From Marinobacter halodurans (GTDB lineage Bacteria; Pseudomonadota; Gammaproteobacteria; Pseudomonadales; Oleiphilaceae), in assembly GCF_004327985.1 (NCBI RefSeq), contig NZ_SJDL01000032.1, positions 1-63,301 on the forward strand: a stretch of 63,301 bases of DNA, in the 5' to 3' direction. The notes beneath the pieces are model-generated. The model saw only the letters and a list, made by a program, of their open reading frames with translations, ran no database searches and was not told where the DNA came from. Positions 48,571 through 61,438 of the stretch are shown piece by piece (positions within the stretch are counted from its first letter, which is position 1; each line of letters opens with the position of its first letter). The translations under genes were made by a program, and so were the position numbers.

Positions 48571-48576
48571 ATTCTA
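48571..48576 (-). promoter_or_regulatory. Candidate -10 box for glyA
   Basis: TAGAAT on the minus strand about 47 bp before the glyA ATG; a good -35 is not seen. The 253-bp gap 48525-48777 otherwise holds a small AACCCG/CGGGTT hairpin with five T at 48606-48627 on the plus strand and nothing else I can name. Confidence 0.35.
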
Positions 48577-48777
48577 GCCCAAAAGCCCGCCTTAAATCAT
48601 CTTTTAACCCGCATGATACGGGTTTTTCGCAGGCGGCGTTACAGGCCTTGCCGAATTGCCAAAACCACCCTGTTTCGCTACCGTAGTACGCCTTCTGAAT
48701 CTGATCTTTTCCGGGGTCCCGACGCGGTTATCCACACCCCGGCCGTCCCCATTGCAACGAGAGGACATTGCCTGACC

Positions 48778-50439
48778 ATGGCTCAATACGTCTACACCAT
48801 GAATCGCGTGGGAAAAGTCGTCCCGCCCAAGCGCGAAATCCTCAAGGATATCTCCCTGAGCTTCTTCCCCGGCGCCAAGATCGGCGTACTGGGTCTGAAC
48901 GGTGCCGGTAAGTCGACACTGCTGCGCATCATGGCCGGCGTCGACCAGGATTACATCGGCGAAGCCCGGCCCCAGCCCGGCATCAACGTGGGCTACCTGC
49001 CGCAGGAGCCGGAACTGGACGACAGCAAGACGGTCAAGGAGATCGTCGACGAGGCCGTTTCCGGCATCCACGATGCCCTGACGGAACTGGACCAGGTTTA
49101 CGCCGCCTACGCCGAACCGGATGCGGACTTCGATGCCCTGGCCAAGAAACAGGGTGAGCTGGAGAGCTTCATCCAGGCCGCCGACGGTCACGACATCGAA
49201 CGCAAGCTGGAAGTCGCCGCCGATGCACTGCGCCTGCCGGCATGGGATGCAAAAGTCGTCAACCTGTCCGGCGGTGAGCGCCGCCGGGTCGCCCTGTGCC
49301 GCCTGCTGCTGTCCAGCCCGGACATGCTGCTGCTGGACGAGCCCACCAACCACCTGGACGCCGAGTCCGTGGCCTGGCTCGAGCGCTTCCTGCACGACTT
49401 CAGCGGCACCGTGGTGGCCATCACCCACGACCGCTACTTCCTCGACAACGTCGCCGGCTGGATCCTGGAGCTGGACCGCGGCCAGGGCATTCCCTTCGAA
49501 GGCAACTACAGCCAGTGGCTGGAAGCCAAGGAGAAACGCCTGGAAATCGAGGCCAAGCAGGAAGTCGCCCGCCAGAAGAGCATCAAGCACGAGCTGGAAT
49601 GGGTACGCAGCAATGCCAAGGGTCGCCAGTCCAAGAGCAAGGCCCGTCTGGCCCGCTTCGAGGAAATGAGCTCCCAGGATTTCCAGAAACGTAACGAGAC
49701 CAACGAGCTGTACATTCCGCCCGGCCCGCGTCTGGGCGACAAGGTGATCGAGGTGGAAGGCGTGAGCAAGGCCTTCGAAGGTCGCCTGCTCTATGAGAAC
49801 CTCAACTTCCGGGTACCGCCGGGCGCCATCGTCGGCATTATCGGCGGTAACGGGGCGGGTAAATCCACCCTGTTCCGCATGATCGCCGGCGTCGACCAGC
49901 CGGATGCCGGCACTATCACCGTCGGCGAGACCGTCAAGCTGGCCTACGTCGACCAGATGCGCGACCTGGACGGCGACAAGACCGTCTGGGAAGAACTGAG
50001 CGATGGCCAGGATATCATCCAGGTGGGTAACTACCAGACGCCGTCCCGCGCCTATGTGGGCCGTTTCAACTTCAAGGGCAGCGACCAGCAGAAGCGGGTC
50101 GGCGACCTGTCCGGAGGCGAGCGCAACCGCCTGCACCTGGCCAAGCTGTTGAAGGAAGGCGGCAACGTCCTGCTGCTGGACGAACCGACCAACGACCTGG
50201 ATGTGGAAACCCTGCGGGCGCTGGAAGAAGCGCTGCTGAACTTCCCGGGCGCCGCGCTGGTGATCTCGCACGACCGCTGGTTCCTGGACCGTGTGGCCAC
50301 CCACATCCTCGCCTTCGAGGGCGACAGCGAAGCCGTATTCTTCGAGGGCAACTTCTCCGAGTACGACGAGGACCACAAGCAGCGCAAGGGCGATTCCGCG
50401 ATGGTGCCCCAGCGCATGAAGTACAAGAAACTGGCGTAA
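48778..50439 (+). CDS. ettA: Energy-dependent translational throttle protein EttA (ABC-F)
   Basis: EttA is an ABC-F ATPase that binds the ribosomal E site and gates the first elongation step in response to ATP/ADP ratio. The 553-residue protein starts at ATG 48778 and has two ABC domains: Walker A GLNGAGKST (39-47) with signature LSGGERRRV, and GGNGAGKST with LSGGERNRL. The linker between them is charged (RQSKSKARLARFEEM). No membrane domain is present, as expected for ABC-F. Confidence 0.96.
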   Translation: MAQYVYTMNRVGKVVPPKREILKDISLSFFPGAKIGVLGLNGAGKSTLLRIMAGVDQDYIGEARPQPGINVGYLPQEPELDDSKTVKEIVDEAVSGIHDALTELDQVYAAYAEPDADFDALAKKQGELESFIQAADGHDIERKLEVAADALRLPAWDAKVVNLSGGERRRVALCRLLLSSPDMLLLDEPTNHLDAESVAWLERFLHDFSGTVVAITHDRYFLDNVAGWILELDRGQGIPFEGNYSQWLEAKEKRLEIEAKQEVARQKSIKHELEWVRSNAKGRQSKSKARLARFEEMSSQDFQKRNETNELYIPPGPRLGDKVIEVEGVSKAFEGRLLYENLNFRVPPGAIVGIIGGNGAGKSTLFRMIAGVDQPDAGTITVGETVKLAYVDQMRDLDGDKTVWEELSDGQDIIQVGNYQTPSRAYVGRFNFKGSDQQKRVGDLSGGERNRLHLAKLLKEGGNVLLLDEPTNDLDVETLRALEEALLNFPGAALVISHDRWFLDRVATHILAFEGDSEAVFFEGNFSEYDEDHKQRKGDSAMVPQRMKYKKLA

Positions 50440-50449
50440 GGCCGGCACC

Positions 50450-50484
50450 GGCAGCCGGTCGCCCGACCGGCTGCCTCCCCTTTT
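50450..50484 (+). terminator. Hairpin terminator between ettA and radA
   Basis: GGCAGCCGGTC-GCCC-GACCGGCTGCC is a perfect 11-bp stem followed by TCCCCTTTT. The pyrimidine tail is not a clean T run, so termination may be partial. Confidence 0.6.
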
Positions 50485-50503
50485 CCCCGACGATCGAGCA
50501 GCC

Positions 50504-51889
50504 ATGGCCAAGACCAAGACCGCCTACGTGTGCACCGAGTGCGGTGCGGATTACTCCAAGTGGCAGGGCCAGTGCCCGGCCTGCTCCGCCTGGAACACCA
50601 TCAGCGAAGTCCGCGGCGTCAGCAGCTCGAGCGGTGGTGGCAACCGGGGTTCCCGCTTCGAGGGCTTTGCCGGCAGCCTGTCCGGTGTGCAGTCGCTGGA
50701 TTCCGTCAGCCTGACCGAGCAGTCCCGCATCAGCTCCGGCATGAAGGAACTGGATCGCGTGCTGGGCGGCGGCCTGGTGGAAGGCTCGGCCATCCTGATG
50801 GGCGGCCATCCGGGTGCCGGCAAAAGTACGCTGCTGCTGCAGACGGTGTGCAACCTGGCTGGCCAGTATCCGGCGCTCTACGTCACCGGCGAGGAGTCCA
50901 TGCAGCAGGTGGCCCTGCGGGCCAAGCGCCTGGGCGTGCCGACCCGCGATCTCAAGATGCTCTCCGAGACCAGTGTCGAACGCATCGTCCAGGTGGCCGA
51001 GACCGAGAAGCCCCGCATCCTGGTGGTGGACTCGATCCAGGTGATGCACGTCAGCGACGTGGAGTCGGCACCCGGCAGCGTGTCGCAGGTCCGCGAAAGC
51101 GCCGCCTACCTGACCCGCTTCGCCAAGCAGACCGGCACCATCCTGTTCCTGGTCGGCCACGTCACCAAGGACGGCAGCCTCGCCGGGCCCAAGGTGCTCG
51201 AGCACATGATCGACTGCTCCATCCTGCTGGAAGGCTCCAGCGACAGCCGCTTCCGCACCCTGCGCGGCATCAAGAACCGCTTTGGCGCGGTCAACGAACT
51301 GGGCGTGTTTGCCATGCTGGAACAGGGACTCAAAGAGGTCAAAAACCCCAGTGCCATTTTCCTCAATCGCGGTGAGGATGCCGCGCCCGGGAGTGTGGTG
51401 ATGGTGGTCTGGGAAGGCACCCGACCCATGCTGGTGGAAGTCCAGGCGCTGGTGGATCTCTCGCAGGGCAGTTATCCGCGGCGGGTGGCCGTGGGCACGG
51501 ACCAGAACCGGCTGGCCATGCTGCTGGCCGTCCTGCACCGCCATGGCGGCATGCACGTGGCCGACCAGGATGTGTTCGTGAACGTGGTGGGTGGCGTCAA
51601 AGTCAGTGAAACCAGTGCCGATCTGGCCATCCTGGCGGCGATCGTGTCCTCGTTCCGGGACAAGGCGCTGCCGCAGGATCTAGTGATTTTTGGCGAGGTG
51701 GGACTGTCCGGCGAAATCCGCCCGGTCCCCAGCGGCCAGGAGCGCATCTATGAGGCGGCCAAGCACGGCTTCACCCGCGCCGTGGTTCCCAAGACCAACG
51801 TGCCGCGCAAGCCGATGGAGAACATGCGGGTTATCCCCGTCACCAAGCTCAGCGAAGCGCTGGACGCCCTGCTCGATCTCTCCAACTGA
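50504..51889 (+). CDS. radA: DNA repair protein RadA
   Basis: RadA (Sms) is a RecA-like helicase that extends D-loops during recombination. The 461-residue protein has an N-terminal C4 zinc finger (C10, C13, C24, C27), Walker A GGHPGAGKST, the RadA-specific KNRFG motif, and a Lon-protease-like C-terminal domain. All hallmarks are intact. It is convergent with the PilZ gene. Confidence 0.97.
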   Translation: MAKTKTAYVCTECGADYSKWQGQCPACSAWNTISEVRGVSSSSGGGNRGSRFEGFAGSLSGVQSLDSVSLTEQSRISSGMKELDRVLGGGLVEGSAILMGGHPGAGKSTLLLQTVCNLAGQYPALYVTGEESMQQVALRAKRLGVPTRDLKMLSETSVERIVQVAETEKPRILVVDSIQVMHVSDVESAPGSVSQVRESAAYLTRFAKQTGTILFLVGHVTKDGSLAGPKVLEHMIDCSILLEGSSDSRFRTLRGIKNRFGAVNELGVFAMLEQGLKEVKNPSAIFLNRGEDAAPGSVVMVVWEGTRPMLVEVQALVDLSQGSYPRRVAVGTDQNRLAMLLAVLHRHGGMHVADQDVFVNVVGGVKVSETSADLAILAAIVSSFRDKALPQDLVIFGEVGLSGEIRPVPSGQERIYEAAKHGFTRAVVPKTNVPRKPMENMRVIPVTKLSEALDALLDLSN

Positions 51890-51902
51890 CGGGTGGTGGC
51901 GC

Positions 51903-52274
51903 TCAGTCTTTCTCGATCAGGTGGCGCAGTTCACGGTCCAGCAGGGACGGATCGCCCAGGTTGAGCTCGACCAGGCGCTTGAGGTGAGTGGCGCTGTCCA
52001 GATCGATGTACTGGCACTTGAAGCCCAGGTGATCGCCTTCCACATGGCGTAACGCCACGGCCATGACAATACCGCTGTCCAGGTCGTTCAGATGGATGGT
52101 GATTTCGAAAGGATGGTTCAGTTTGGCCGTCCAGTTTTCGGGACGGCGCACCAGCACGCCTTTCATGGAGATATCCAGCACTTCGCTGTGCCAGACGTCC
52201 TCCCCGGCGTGGATATCGCAGGGCGCATCGAACAGGATGCGTTCAAAGCGGCGACGTTCAGTCGATTGGCTCAC
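51903..52274 (-). CDS. PilZ domain c-di-GMP binding protein
   Basis: The protein is essentially one PilZ domain. The c-di-GMP binding motifs are intact: RRRFER near the N-terminus and DISMKG further on (RxxxR and [D/N]xSxxG). GTG 52274 (SQSTERRRFER) gives 123 residues; a TTG at 52298 would add eight and has no better ribosome binding site. It may link c-di-GMP to motility or attachment, and it is not close to the pilus cluster. Confidence 0.85.
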   Translation of the reverse strand: MSQSTERRRFERILFDAPCDIHAGEDVWHSEVLDISMKGVLVRRPENWTAKLNHPFEITIHLNDLDSGIVMAVALRHVEGDHLGFKCQYIDLDSATHLKRLVELNLGDPSLLDRELRHLIEKD

Positions 52275-52358
52275 CGTGACAGTCTCTTGTTGATGCAAGC
52301 GATTGACCTGAAAGCCGCTGAAGCACCTAACCCCTCACTTCAACGACGTCCAGCTATC

Positions 52359-52387
52359 ACTATAGTCCCGCATACGGGCGCAACCAA
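52359..52387 (-). promoter_or_regulatory. Candidate promoter of the PilZ gene
   Basis: TTGGTT (52382-52387), a 17-nt spacer and TATAGT (52359-52364) on the minus strand, within the gap between hemE and the PilZ gene. Confidence 0.45.
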
Positions 52388-52408
52388 CCCTATCGCCTTG
52401 ATCGCCGG

Positions 52409-53479
52409 CTACTTGCCGCCGTGGTAGGGCGGACTCAGCTCGCAGACCGCGCGAATGAAGGCATCCGCATGGGCCGGGTCCACATCCGGCGTGATGCCGT
52501 GGCCCAGGTTGAAGATATGGCCGGACCCTTCACCGAAGCGCGCCAGGATATGCGCCACTTCTTCGCGAATCCGCTCGGGCGGCGCGTACAGCATGGCCGG
52601 GTCCATATTGCCCTGCAACGCGACACGGTCGCCGACCCGGGCACGGGCCTCGCGAATGTCGGTGGTCCAGTCCAGGCCCAGGGCGTCGGCGCCGGAATCC
52701 GCCATCGCCTCCAGCCACTGGCCGCCGTTCTTGGTGAACAGGATGACCGGCACGTGACGACCTTCATGCTCGCGAATCAGGCCATCCACGATTTTCGTCA
52801 TGTAAGCCAGCGAGAACTCGGCGTAGGCCCAGCTCGGCAGGACACCACCCCAGGTGTCGAAAATCTGGACGGCCTGGGCACCGGCCCGGATCTGGGCGTT
52901 CAGGTAATCGGTCACGGCATCGGCCAGCTTGCCGAGCAAGGCGTGCATCACGGCCGCCTCGCCGTAGAGCAGACGCTTGGCTTCGCGGAAGTCCCTGGAG
53001 GAGCCACCCTCAACCATGTAGGTCGCCAGCGTCCAGGGGCTGCCGGAAAAACCAATCAGCGGCACGCTGCCGTTCAGGGCCTTGCGGATGGTTGCAACGG
53101 CGGAGACCACGTAGTCCAGATCGGTTTCGGCGGTCAGCGTCGGCAATGCCTCGACGTCGGCGGCTGAACGCACCGTATTGCGGAACCTGGGACCTTCGCC
53201 CGTTTCGAAGTACAGGCCCAGCCCCATGGCATCCGGGATGGTCAGGATATCGGAAAACAGGATGGCGGCATCCAGCGGATACCGCTCCAGGGGCTGCAGG
53301 GTCACCTCACAGGCGAGCTCGGCGTTCCTGCACAGACTCATGAAGTCGCCCGCCTTGGCGCGCGTAGCCCGGTACTCCGGCAGGTAGCGCCCAGCCTGGC
53401 GCATCATCCAGACCGGTGTGCGATCCACCGGCTGGCGCTGCAATGCGCGCAGGAACCGGTCGTTCATGAGTGCTGACAT
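52409..53479 (-). CDS. hemE: Uroporphyrinogen decarboxylase
   Basis: HemE removes four carboxyl groups from uroporphyrinogen III to give coproporphyrinogen III in haem synthesis. The 356-residue protein has the two family signatures [16 protein letters not shown] and [17 protein letters not shown], and the catalytic aspartate in LFSDILT. It follows gltD by 39 bp and could be cotranscribed with gltBD. Confidence 0.97.
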   Translation of the reverse strand: MSALMNDRFLRALQRQPVDRTPVWMMRQAGRYLPEYRATRAKAGDFMSLCRNAELACEVTLQPLERYPLDAAILFSDILTIPDAMGLGLYFETGEGPRFRNTVRSAADVEALPTLTAETDLDYVVSAVATIRKALNGSVPLIGFSGSPWTLATYMVEGGSSRDFREAKRLLYGEAAVMHALLGKLADAVTDYLNAQIRAGAQAVQIFDTWGGVLPSWAYAEFSLAYMTKIVDGLIREHEGRHVPVILFTKNGGQWLEAMADSGADALGLDWTTDIREARARVGDRVALQGNMDPAMLYAPPERIREEVAHILARFGEGSGHIFNLGHGITPDVDPAHADAFIRAVCELSPPYHGGK

Positions 53480-53518
53480 AATGCCCCTTAATCAATCTGT
53501 GTCGATGTGTTGGCCGTT

Positions 53519-54955
<1,437 letters not shown>

Positions 54956-55007
54956 TCAATTTCGATGCGGGGTTCAGGTGGCGCCGCCGAAGCGGCGCGT
55001 GCGGCCG

Positions 55008-58000
55008 TTATTCCGGTCGCGCCCGAGTGCTGGCCAGCAGGGTGCGCAGGCTCGCCGCCTTGGGCTTAACCAGCCAGAACCGGCCAATATAGTCATCGAA
55101 ATTGTCGAGGATGTGCTCCGCCCATTCGCTCTGGGTCTCCGTCACATGCTCACGGATTACGCTGCGAAGATGGTTGCGATACGGCTCCATGTCTTCGCTG
55201 GAAATACGCTGGATTTCCACCAGCTCGTGGTTGTACTTGTCCACGAAGGTGTTCTGCTGGTCCAGGACGTAGGCGAAACCGCCGGTCATACCCGCCCCGA
55301 AGTTGTGGCCGGTATTGCCCAGTACGGTCACCAGACCGCCGGTCATGTACTCACAACAGTGATCACCCACGCCTTCAACGACGGCGTGCGCCCCGGAATT
55401 CCGGACACCGAAACGCTCACCCGTGGTGCCCGCAGCGTAGAGTTTGCCGCCGGTCGCCCCGTAGAGACAGGTGTTGCCGATGATCGACGTGTCCTGGGTC
55501 TTGAAGCTGCTTTCCCGCGGCGGACGGATAACCAGTTTGCCGCCGGTCATGCCTTTACCGACGTAGTCGTTGGCATCGCCTTCGAGGATCAGGTTCAGGC
55601 CACCGACGTTCCAGACGCCGAAGCTCTGCCCGGCCGTGCCGGTCAGCTCCAGCGTGATCGGCGCGCCGACCATACCCTGGTTGCCGTGCAACTGGGCGAT
55701 TTCACCCGAGATCCGGGCGCCAATGGAGCGATCGCAGTTGGTGACGCGGTACTGCCAGGTACCACCGGCCTTATTGGTGATCGCCTCGCTCACGTCACTG
55801 ACCATCTGCTCGGCCAGCGTACCTTTATCGAAAGGCGTGTTGCGTTCCACCTGACAGGTGTGTGGCTTGTCAGCCGGAATGTGATCGTTCTGCAGCAGCG
55901 GGTTCAGGTTCAACTTCTGCTGACGCGGCGTGTCACCCGGCAGCACTTCCAGCAGATCGGTCCGGCCCACCAGCTCTTCCAGACTGGTGACGCCCAGCTT
56001 GGCCATCCACTCCCGGGTTTCCGCCGCCACGAAGCGGAAGAAGTTCATCGCCATTTCGACGGTGCCCTTGAAGTGATCTTCACGCAGCTGGTCGTTCTGG
56101 GTGGCGACACCGGTCGCGCAGTTGTTCAGGTGACAGATCCGCAGGTATTTACAACCCAGCGCCACCATCGGCGTGGTGCCAAAGCCGAAGCTCTCCGCCC
56201 CCAGGATGGCCGCCTTGACCACATCCAGGCCGGTCTTCAGGCCACCGTCCGTCTGCAGGCGGATCTTGCCACGCAGGTCGTTGCCGCGCAGCGCCTGGTG
56301 CGCCTCGCTCAGGCCCAGCTCCCAGGGCGAACCGGCGTAGCGGATGGAGGTCAGCGGGCTGGCCGCCGTTCCGCCGTCGTAACCGGATACGGTAATCAGG
56401 TCGGCATAGGCCTTGGCCACGCCGGCCGCAACGGTGCCGACGCCCGGCTCGGAGACCAGTTTCACCGACACCAGCGCTTTCGGGTTGACCTGCTTGAGGT
56501 CAAATATCAGCTGTGCCAGATCCTCGATGGAATAGATATCGTGATGCGGCGGCGGCGAGATCAGGGTCACGCCCGGCACGGAATAACGCAGGCGGGCTAT
56601 CAGCTCGTTGACCTTACCACCCGGCAACTGGCCACCCTCACCCGGCTTGGCGCCCTGGGCAACCTTGATCTGCATGACGTCTGCGCTGCGCAGGTACTCG
56701 GCGGTCACGCCGAAGCGGCCGGAGGCCACCTGCTTGATCTTGGAGCGTTTCTCGGTGCCGTAACGGGCCGGGTCTTCGCCGCCCTCACCGGAGTTGGAGC
56801 GGCCGCCCAGGGTGTTCATGGCCACCGCCAGCGCCTCATGGGCTTCCGGCGACAGTGCGCCCAGGGACATCGCCGCGGAATCGAAGCGCGGGAAGATGGC
56901 TTCGACCGGCTCGACCTTGTCGAGATCCACCGCCTTGATATCCTTGCGGAAAGTCAGCAGGTCCCGCAGCGTGGCCACGGGACGCTCGTTCACCAGGCCG
57001 GCGTATTCACGATAGGTACCGTAGTCGCCATCGATGACCGCACGCTGCAGGGTGTTGACCACATCCGGATTGAACGCATGGTACTCCTGGCCGTGGACGT
57101 ACTTCAGCACACCGCCCTGGGAGATCGGTTTGCGCTGTTTCCAGGCATTACCGGCCAGCAGTTCCTGATCCTGCTGGAAATCGTAGAATCCGGCCCCCTG
57201 GATGCGGCTCGGCACCTCGCAGAAGCACAGATCAACCACTTCGTCAGCCAGCCCGATGGCTTCGAACAACTGGGCCCCCCGATAGGAGGTCATGGTCGAG
57301 ATGCCCATCTTGGACAGGATTTTGAGCAGGCCCTTATTGATACCTTTACGGTAGTTATTCTTGGCCTCGATCGGATCCATCATGACCTCACCGGTGCGGA
57401 TCAGGTCATTGAGGATCTGGTACGACAGGTAAGGGTAGACGGCCGTCGCGCCAAAACCGAAGAGCACCGCGAAGTGATGCGGGTCCCGGGCCCAGCCGGT
57501 TTCGATGATCAGGTTGGAATCGGAACGCAGCCCCTGCCGTACCAGATGGTGGTGTACGGCACCGGTCGCCATCATGGCGTTCACCGGCAGCTCGCCTTCC
57601 TTGAGGTCCTTGTCGCTCAGGATCAACAGCACCTTGCCATCGCGCACGGCCTGCTCGGCCTCGGCGCAAACGGCTTCAATGGCCTGCTTGAGCCCCAGTT
57701 CCGGGCGATAGCTCAGCCGGACGCGGGCCACTTCAAAGCCCGGTCGGTCGTTGCTCTCGATGCGCAGGAACTTGGCCGGCGACAGGACCGGCGTCGACAG
57801 GATAATCCGGTTGGCGTGATCCGGCGTTTCCTCGAAGACATTCTGCTCAGCACCCAGACAGGTTTCCAGGGACATCACGATGGATTCGCGCAGCGGATCG
57901 ATCGCCGGGTTGGTCACCTGGGCAAACTTCTGACGGAAAAAGTCGGCCACGTGACGCACCTTGCTGGACAACACCGCCATCGGCGTATCGTCGCCCATCG

Positions 58001-59456
58001 AGCCCACAGCTTCCTGCCCGTTCTCGGCCAGCGGCCGCAGCACCTGGTCACGCTCTTCGAAGGACACGTGGAACATCTTCTGATGGACTTTCAGCTCATC
58101 GCTTTCCATCAACTTGAATTCCGGGGTGTCCTGGTTCAGCGTCGCCTCGACCCGCAGGGCATTCTCACGCAACCAGCGCTTGTAGGGCTGTGCGCTCTTC
58201 AGGCGCTGGTCGATATCCCGGGTGTGGAGGACTTCGCCGGACTCGGTATCGATGGCCAGCATCTGACCCGGTCCGACACGGCCCTTGGCCACAACGTCTT
58301 CCGGCTTGTAGCTGTAGGTGCCGATCTCGGACGCCAGTGTGATGAAGTCATCCTTGGTGATGACCCAGCGCGCCGGCCGCAGACCATTGCGGTCCAGCAT
58401 GCAGACCGCATGACGTCCATCGGAAAGTACCAGACCGGCCGGACCGTCCCACGGCTCCATGTGCATGGAGTTGTACTCGTAGAAGGCCCGCAGGTCGGAA
58501 TCCATGGTGTCCACATTCTGCCATGCGGGCGGAATCATCATACGTACCGCGCGGAACAGGTCGACGCCCCCGGCCAGCAGGATTTCCAGCATGTTATCCA
58601 TACTGGAGGAGTCGGAACCGGTCCGGTTTACCAGCGGCTGCAGGGTCTGCAGATCCGGCAGATCCGGCGACTTGAACTTGGAGGCACGGGCGATCGCCCA
58701 GTTCCGGTTACCCTCGACGGTATTGATCTCGCCATTGTGCGCCAGGAAGCGGAATGGCTGCGCCAGCGGCCAGCGCGGCATGGTGTTGGTGGAGAAGCGC
58801 TGGTGAAAGACGCAGATGGCCGTGTGCAGATCGGGGTCGCCCAGGTCGTGATAGAAGGTGGGCAGGTCCACCGGCATCATCAGGCCTTTGTAAGAGATCG
58901 TCTTATGCGACAGGCTGCAGATGTAGAATTCGGGATCGTCGGCCATCTCGCGCTCGGCATGGCGACGCCCCAGGAACAGGCCGATGCCGAATGCCTTCTC
59001 GTCCTTGCCGGCCGGTTCCACGAAAACCTGCTCGATGCGCGGCAGACAGTCCATCGCCATCGGACCGAGACAACCGCTGTCCGTCGGCACTTCACGCCAG
59101 CCAACGACTTCCAGCCCCTGATCGACAAGATGCTTTTCCAGGGTTTTACGGCCCCGTTCCGCCTTCTTCTCGTCCTGATCGAGGAAAATCATGCCGACGC
59201 CGTAAAGGTCGCCCAGCGTCTTGCCCAGACTGGCCTTCGCAGCCTTGCGCAGGAATGCGTCGGGCTTCTGCAGCAACAAACCACAGCCGTCACCGGTCTT
59301 GCCGTCCGCCGCAATGCCACCACGGTGGGTCATGCAGGTCAGCGACTCGATGGCAGTTTGCAGCAACTTGTGGCTGGCCTCGCCCTTCATGTGGGCAATC
59401 AGGCCAAATCCACAGTTGTCCCTGAACTCACCGGGATGATACAAACCTGTCATCAT
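55008..59456 (-). CDS. gltB: Glutamate synthase large subunit
   Basis: GltB converts glutamine plus 2-oxoglutarate to two glutamates. The 1482-residue protein has a short propeptide ending before the catalytic cysteine C15 (FRDN-CGFG), which becomes the N-terminal nucleophile. The glutaminase, central, FMN-binding synthase (with [10 protein letters not shown] and [10 protein letters not shown]) and beta-helix GXGXG domains follow in order, and the 3Fe-4S cysteines occur in the CRxCxxxxC-like CHLNNCATG region. ATG 59456 and the next ATG are both possible. Confidence 0.98.
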   Translation of the reverse strand: MMTGLYHPGEFRDNCGFGLIAHMKGEASHKLLQTAIESLTCMTHRGGIAADGKTGDGCGLLLQKPDAFLRKAAKASLGKTLGDLYGVGMIFLDQDEKKAERGRKTLEKHLVDQGLEVVGWREVPTDSGCLGPMAMDCLPRIEQVFVEPAGKDEKAFGIGLFLGRRHAEREMADDPEFYICSLSHKTISYKGLMMPVDLPTFYHDLGDPDLHTAICVFHQRFSTNTMPRWPLAQPFRFLAHNGEINTVEGNRNWAIARASKFKSPDLPDLQTLQPLVNRTGSDSSSMDNMLEILLAGGVDLFRAVRMMIPPAWQNVDTMDSDLRAFYEYNSMHMEPWDGPAGLVLSDGRHAVCMLDRNGLRPARWVITKDDFITLASEIGTYSYKPEDVVAKGRVGPGQMLAIDTESGEVLHTRDIDQRLKSAQPYKRWLRENALRVEATLNQDTPEFKLMESDELKVHQKMFHVSFEERDQVLRPLAENGQEAVGSMGDDTPMAVLSSKVRHVADFFRQKFAQVTNPAIDPLRESIVMSLETCLGAEQNVFEETPDHANRIILSTPVLSPAKFLRIESNDRPGFEVARVRLSYRPELGLKQAIEAVCAEAEQAVRDGKVLLILSDKDLKEGELPVNAMMATGAVHHHLVRQGLRSDSNLIIETGWARDPHHFAVLFGFGATAVYPYLSYQILNDLIRTGEVMMDPIEAKNNYRKGINKGLLKILSKMGISTMTSYRGAQLFEAIGLADEVVDLCFCEVPSRIQGAGFYDFQQDQELLAGNAWKQRKPISQGGVLKYVHGQEYHAFNPDVVNTLQRAVIDGDYGTYREYAGLVNERPVATLRDLLTFRKDIKAVDLDKVEPVEAIFPRFDSAAMSLGALSPEAHEALAVAMNTLGGRSNSGEGGEDPARYGTEKRSKIKQVASGRFGVTAEYLRSADVMQIKVAQGAKPGEGGQLPGGKVNELIARLRYSVPGVTLISPPPHHDIYSIEDLAQLIFDLKQVNPKALVSVKLVSEPGVGTVAAGVAKAYADLITVSGYDGGTAASPLTSIRYAGSPWELGLSEAHQALRGNDLRGKIRLQTDGGLKTGLDVVKAAILGAESFGFGTTPMVALGCKYLRICHLNNCATGVATQNDQLREDHFKGTVEMAMNFFRFVAAETREWMAKLGVTSLEELVGRTDLLEVLPGDTPRQQKLNLNPLLQNDHIPADKPHTCQVERNTPFDKGTLAEQMVSDVSEAITNKAGGTWQYRVTNCDRSIGARISGEIAQLHGNQGMVGAPITLELTGTAGQSFGVWNVGGLNLILEGDANDYVGKGMTGGKLVIRPPRESSFKTQDTSIIGNTCLYGATGGKLYAAGTTGERFGVRNSGAHAVVEGVGDHCCEYMTGGLVTVLGNTGHNFGAGMTGGFAYVLDQQNTFVDKYNHELVEIQRISSEDMEPYRNHLRSVIREHVTETQSEWAEHILDNFDDYIGRFWLVKPKAASLRTLLASTRARPE

Positions 59457-59549
59457 AAGCGTTCTCTCACTAAAATATTCTTTTCAATCAATGGGATAGG
59501 CACAGAGCCGAGGTGCATCGCCCAATGACACTGAAAATGGGGGCTGGCT

Positions 59550-59578
59550 ATTTTACATGCGCAGTAATACGTACTCAA
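59550..59578 (-). promoter_or_regulatory. gltB promoter
   Basis: TTGAGT (59573-59578), a 17-nt spacer and TAAAAT (59550-59555) on the minus strand, giving a leader of about 90 nt. The rest of the 278-bp gap (59579-59734) is AT-rich around 59580-59650 and shows no gene; no convincing terminator for damX was found there because damX is transcribed towards it without a clear T-tailed hairpin. Confidence 0.6.
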
Positions 59579-59734
59579 ATCATTGAGCACTTTTTAGCTT
59601 ATTAACGGAATAAAAGATTGATTGGGTTGGAACAAAAAAGAATAAAAATCGCGCCGTATGCGCCGGGGACTACGCATTCCCTGGCGACAACGCCATGTCA
59701 GCTCCAGATCCGGCCGGCTGACAGTAGCGCGGTA

Positions 59735-61417
59735 TCAGAGCCCGGACCGGGAGCGGATCCAGACGTCATGCTCGGACAAACCTTCGGGTAATGCGTTCAG
59801 GGCCTGCCGGGCTTCGTCACGACTGGAGAACTGTCCGTAAATCACAACATACCACGGTTTACCCTTCCGTGTAGAGCGAGTGTAGACCAGTCCGTCCACG
59901 CCCGGATGCTCATTCAGGAAATCCGTGGCGGTCTTTTCTTCATACCCCGCGATAAACTGAACCGTCAGGCCCGACCCCGAGCGCAGGGCCTCCACCGACC
60001 TGAACCGGGCGGGGTTCTGCGGCTTGAAGGCGGGTGCCGCCTTGCTCTTGGGAGCCTCGGTAACAGCCTCCGCAGGCGCCTCCATCCCGGACTGCCCTGC
60101 CACCGGTTCGGCGGGAGTGGAATCGGCTGCCGCTGTTTGACTGACAGGCTTTTCCGGCAACTCGGTCCGACCTGGCTCTGAGCCGGTCAGCGCAACCGCT
60201 TCGGAGCCGGAATCCCCGCTCGCCGGCTGCGCGCTCCCGGCCTCCGGGGCTGCTCTGTCTTCAGATATCTCGCTGGAAGCAACCGACGACGGCTCAGTCG
60301 GCTGACCGCCACCTTCAACCGGCTCTTTTTCAGGCGCGGCCTCCCGGACGGATGCCCCCTGGGTCACCACGTCATCCTGGCCTCCCAACGGCGTTTCGGG
60401 CGTCGGGCCCCGGCCCTGCCCCGCCCCATCCGTCTCGGGATGCCACGCATCCTCGCCCGGACCCAACCGAACCGTTTTTCGCGCTACCGGGGCAGGGGCT
60501 TCATCAGGCTGGTGAGCCACCACATCGTCATACTGCCATGAAACCACCAGCCAGGAAGTACCCAGAAGCGCCACGATCGCAAGCGGTAACGACCACTGGC
60601 GCGGGCTGAAACGGGGCCCCGACCTGGCGACGGGTTGATGTCCGGCGATGTCCAGCCAAACAGCGGGCGCGGTCCGCTTGAGCCGCCCGAAACTGCCCTG
60701 ACCCAGTTCATGAAGCTTCTTCAGGTGACCCGCCGTCAACAGCAGCTCCGGATCACCGCCGGCCCTGGCGATCCGGGGCCGCAGGTAATCGGCTACCTCT
60801 TCCCGGGTCAGCGGGCGCAGATGTATCTGGTGCACCTGATGCTGCAGCCCGCCGCCCTCGCTATCCAGCATGTCCAGCAGTGTGTCCGAACCGGCCAGCA
60901 CCGGGACTGCGGCCTGGCTCCGGTCGGCGTGGGTAAACGCCGCCACCAGCATTCGCAACAACGGGGCCGGAAGGTGGCCTGCATCGTCGACCAGCAGCAC
61001 GATCCGCCGGCCTTTGAGGGTGGCTTTTTCACTCCACCTGAAGAAATTGTAGATGGCGTCGCGGACGGTTCGCCCCGTCGCCAGGCCCTGATGGGCGATG
61101 GCCAGAAGGCGATCGGCCAGGGCCTGTTCGCTGGCCAGGTCGGTACGGTTCAGGCGCTGGAAATCAAGGCGCTCCGTCTCGTGCCGAACCAGCTCCGCCA
61201 GCATTCGCGTCTTGCCGGCACCACGCGCACCGGTAACGATAATCGCCATATCACCGAATGCGGCAAGATGACGCAGGGTTTCCAGCGCATACTCGCGCTG
61301 TCCACCGGGGTAAAACGGAACATCCATGGCGAGCGGATCCTGCCCCAGGCCGTAGCGGGACTGGAGCCGCTGAAACAGGCCACCGGGATCGCTGGTCAAC
61401 TGTTCATCAACTGCCAT
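59735..61417 (-). CDS. damX: DamX-like AAA ATPase with SPOR domain
   Basis: The 560-residue protein combines an AAA ATPase domain (Walker A GARGAGKT 63-70, Walker B LLVDD 141-145), one membrane helix (about 275-295), a long Pro/Glu/Ser-rich periplasmic linker (about 300-470) and a C-terminal SPOR domain (about 480-558) that binds denuded septal glycan. This matches DamX of gammaproteobacteria, a cell division protein, and aroK-aroB-damX is its conserved setting. Confidence 0.92.
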   Translation of the reverse strand: MAVDEQLTSDPGGLFQRLQSRYGLGQDPLAMDVPFYPGGQREYALETLRHLAAFGDMAIIVTGARGAGKTRMLAELVRHETERLDFQRLNRTDLASEQALADRLLAIAHQGLATGRTVRDAIYNFFRWSEKATLKGRRIVLLVDDAGHLPAPLLRMLVAAFTHADRSQAAVPVLAGSDTLLDMLDSEGGGLQHQVHQIHLRPLTREEVADYLRPRIARAGGDPELLLTAGHLKKLHELGQGSFGRLKRTAPAVWLDIAGHQPVARSGPRFSPRQWSLPLAIVALLGTSWLVVSWQYDDVVAHQPDEAPAPVARKTVRLGPGEDAWHPETDGAGQGRGPTPETPLGGQDDVVTQGASVREAAPEKEPVEGGGQPTEPSSVASSEISEDRAAPEAGSAQPASGDSGSEAVALTGSEPGRTELPEKPVSQTAAADSTPAEPVAGQSGMEAPAEAVTEAPKSKAAPAFKPQNPARFRSVEALRSGSGLTVQFIAGYEEKTATDFLNEHPGVDGLVYTRSTRKGKPWYVVIYGQFSSRDEARQALNALPEGLSEHDVWIRSRSGL

Positions 61418-61438
61418 GGCACCTTCCGTGTCAGGGGG

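Noticed and set aside
48606-48627. AACCCG/CGGGTT hairpin with five T between glyA and ettA
   Set aside because: It would act on the plus strand, but no plus-strand gene lies upstream; the stem is short, so I do not call it a terminator.
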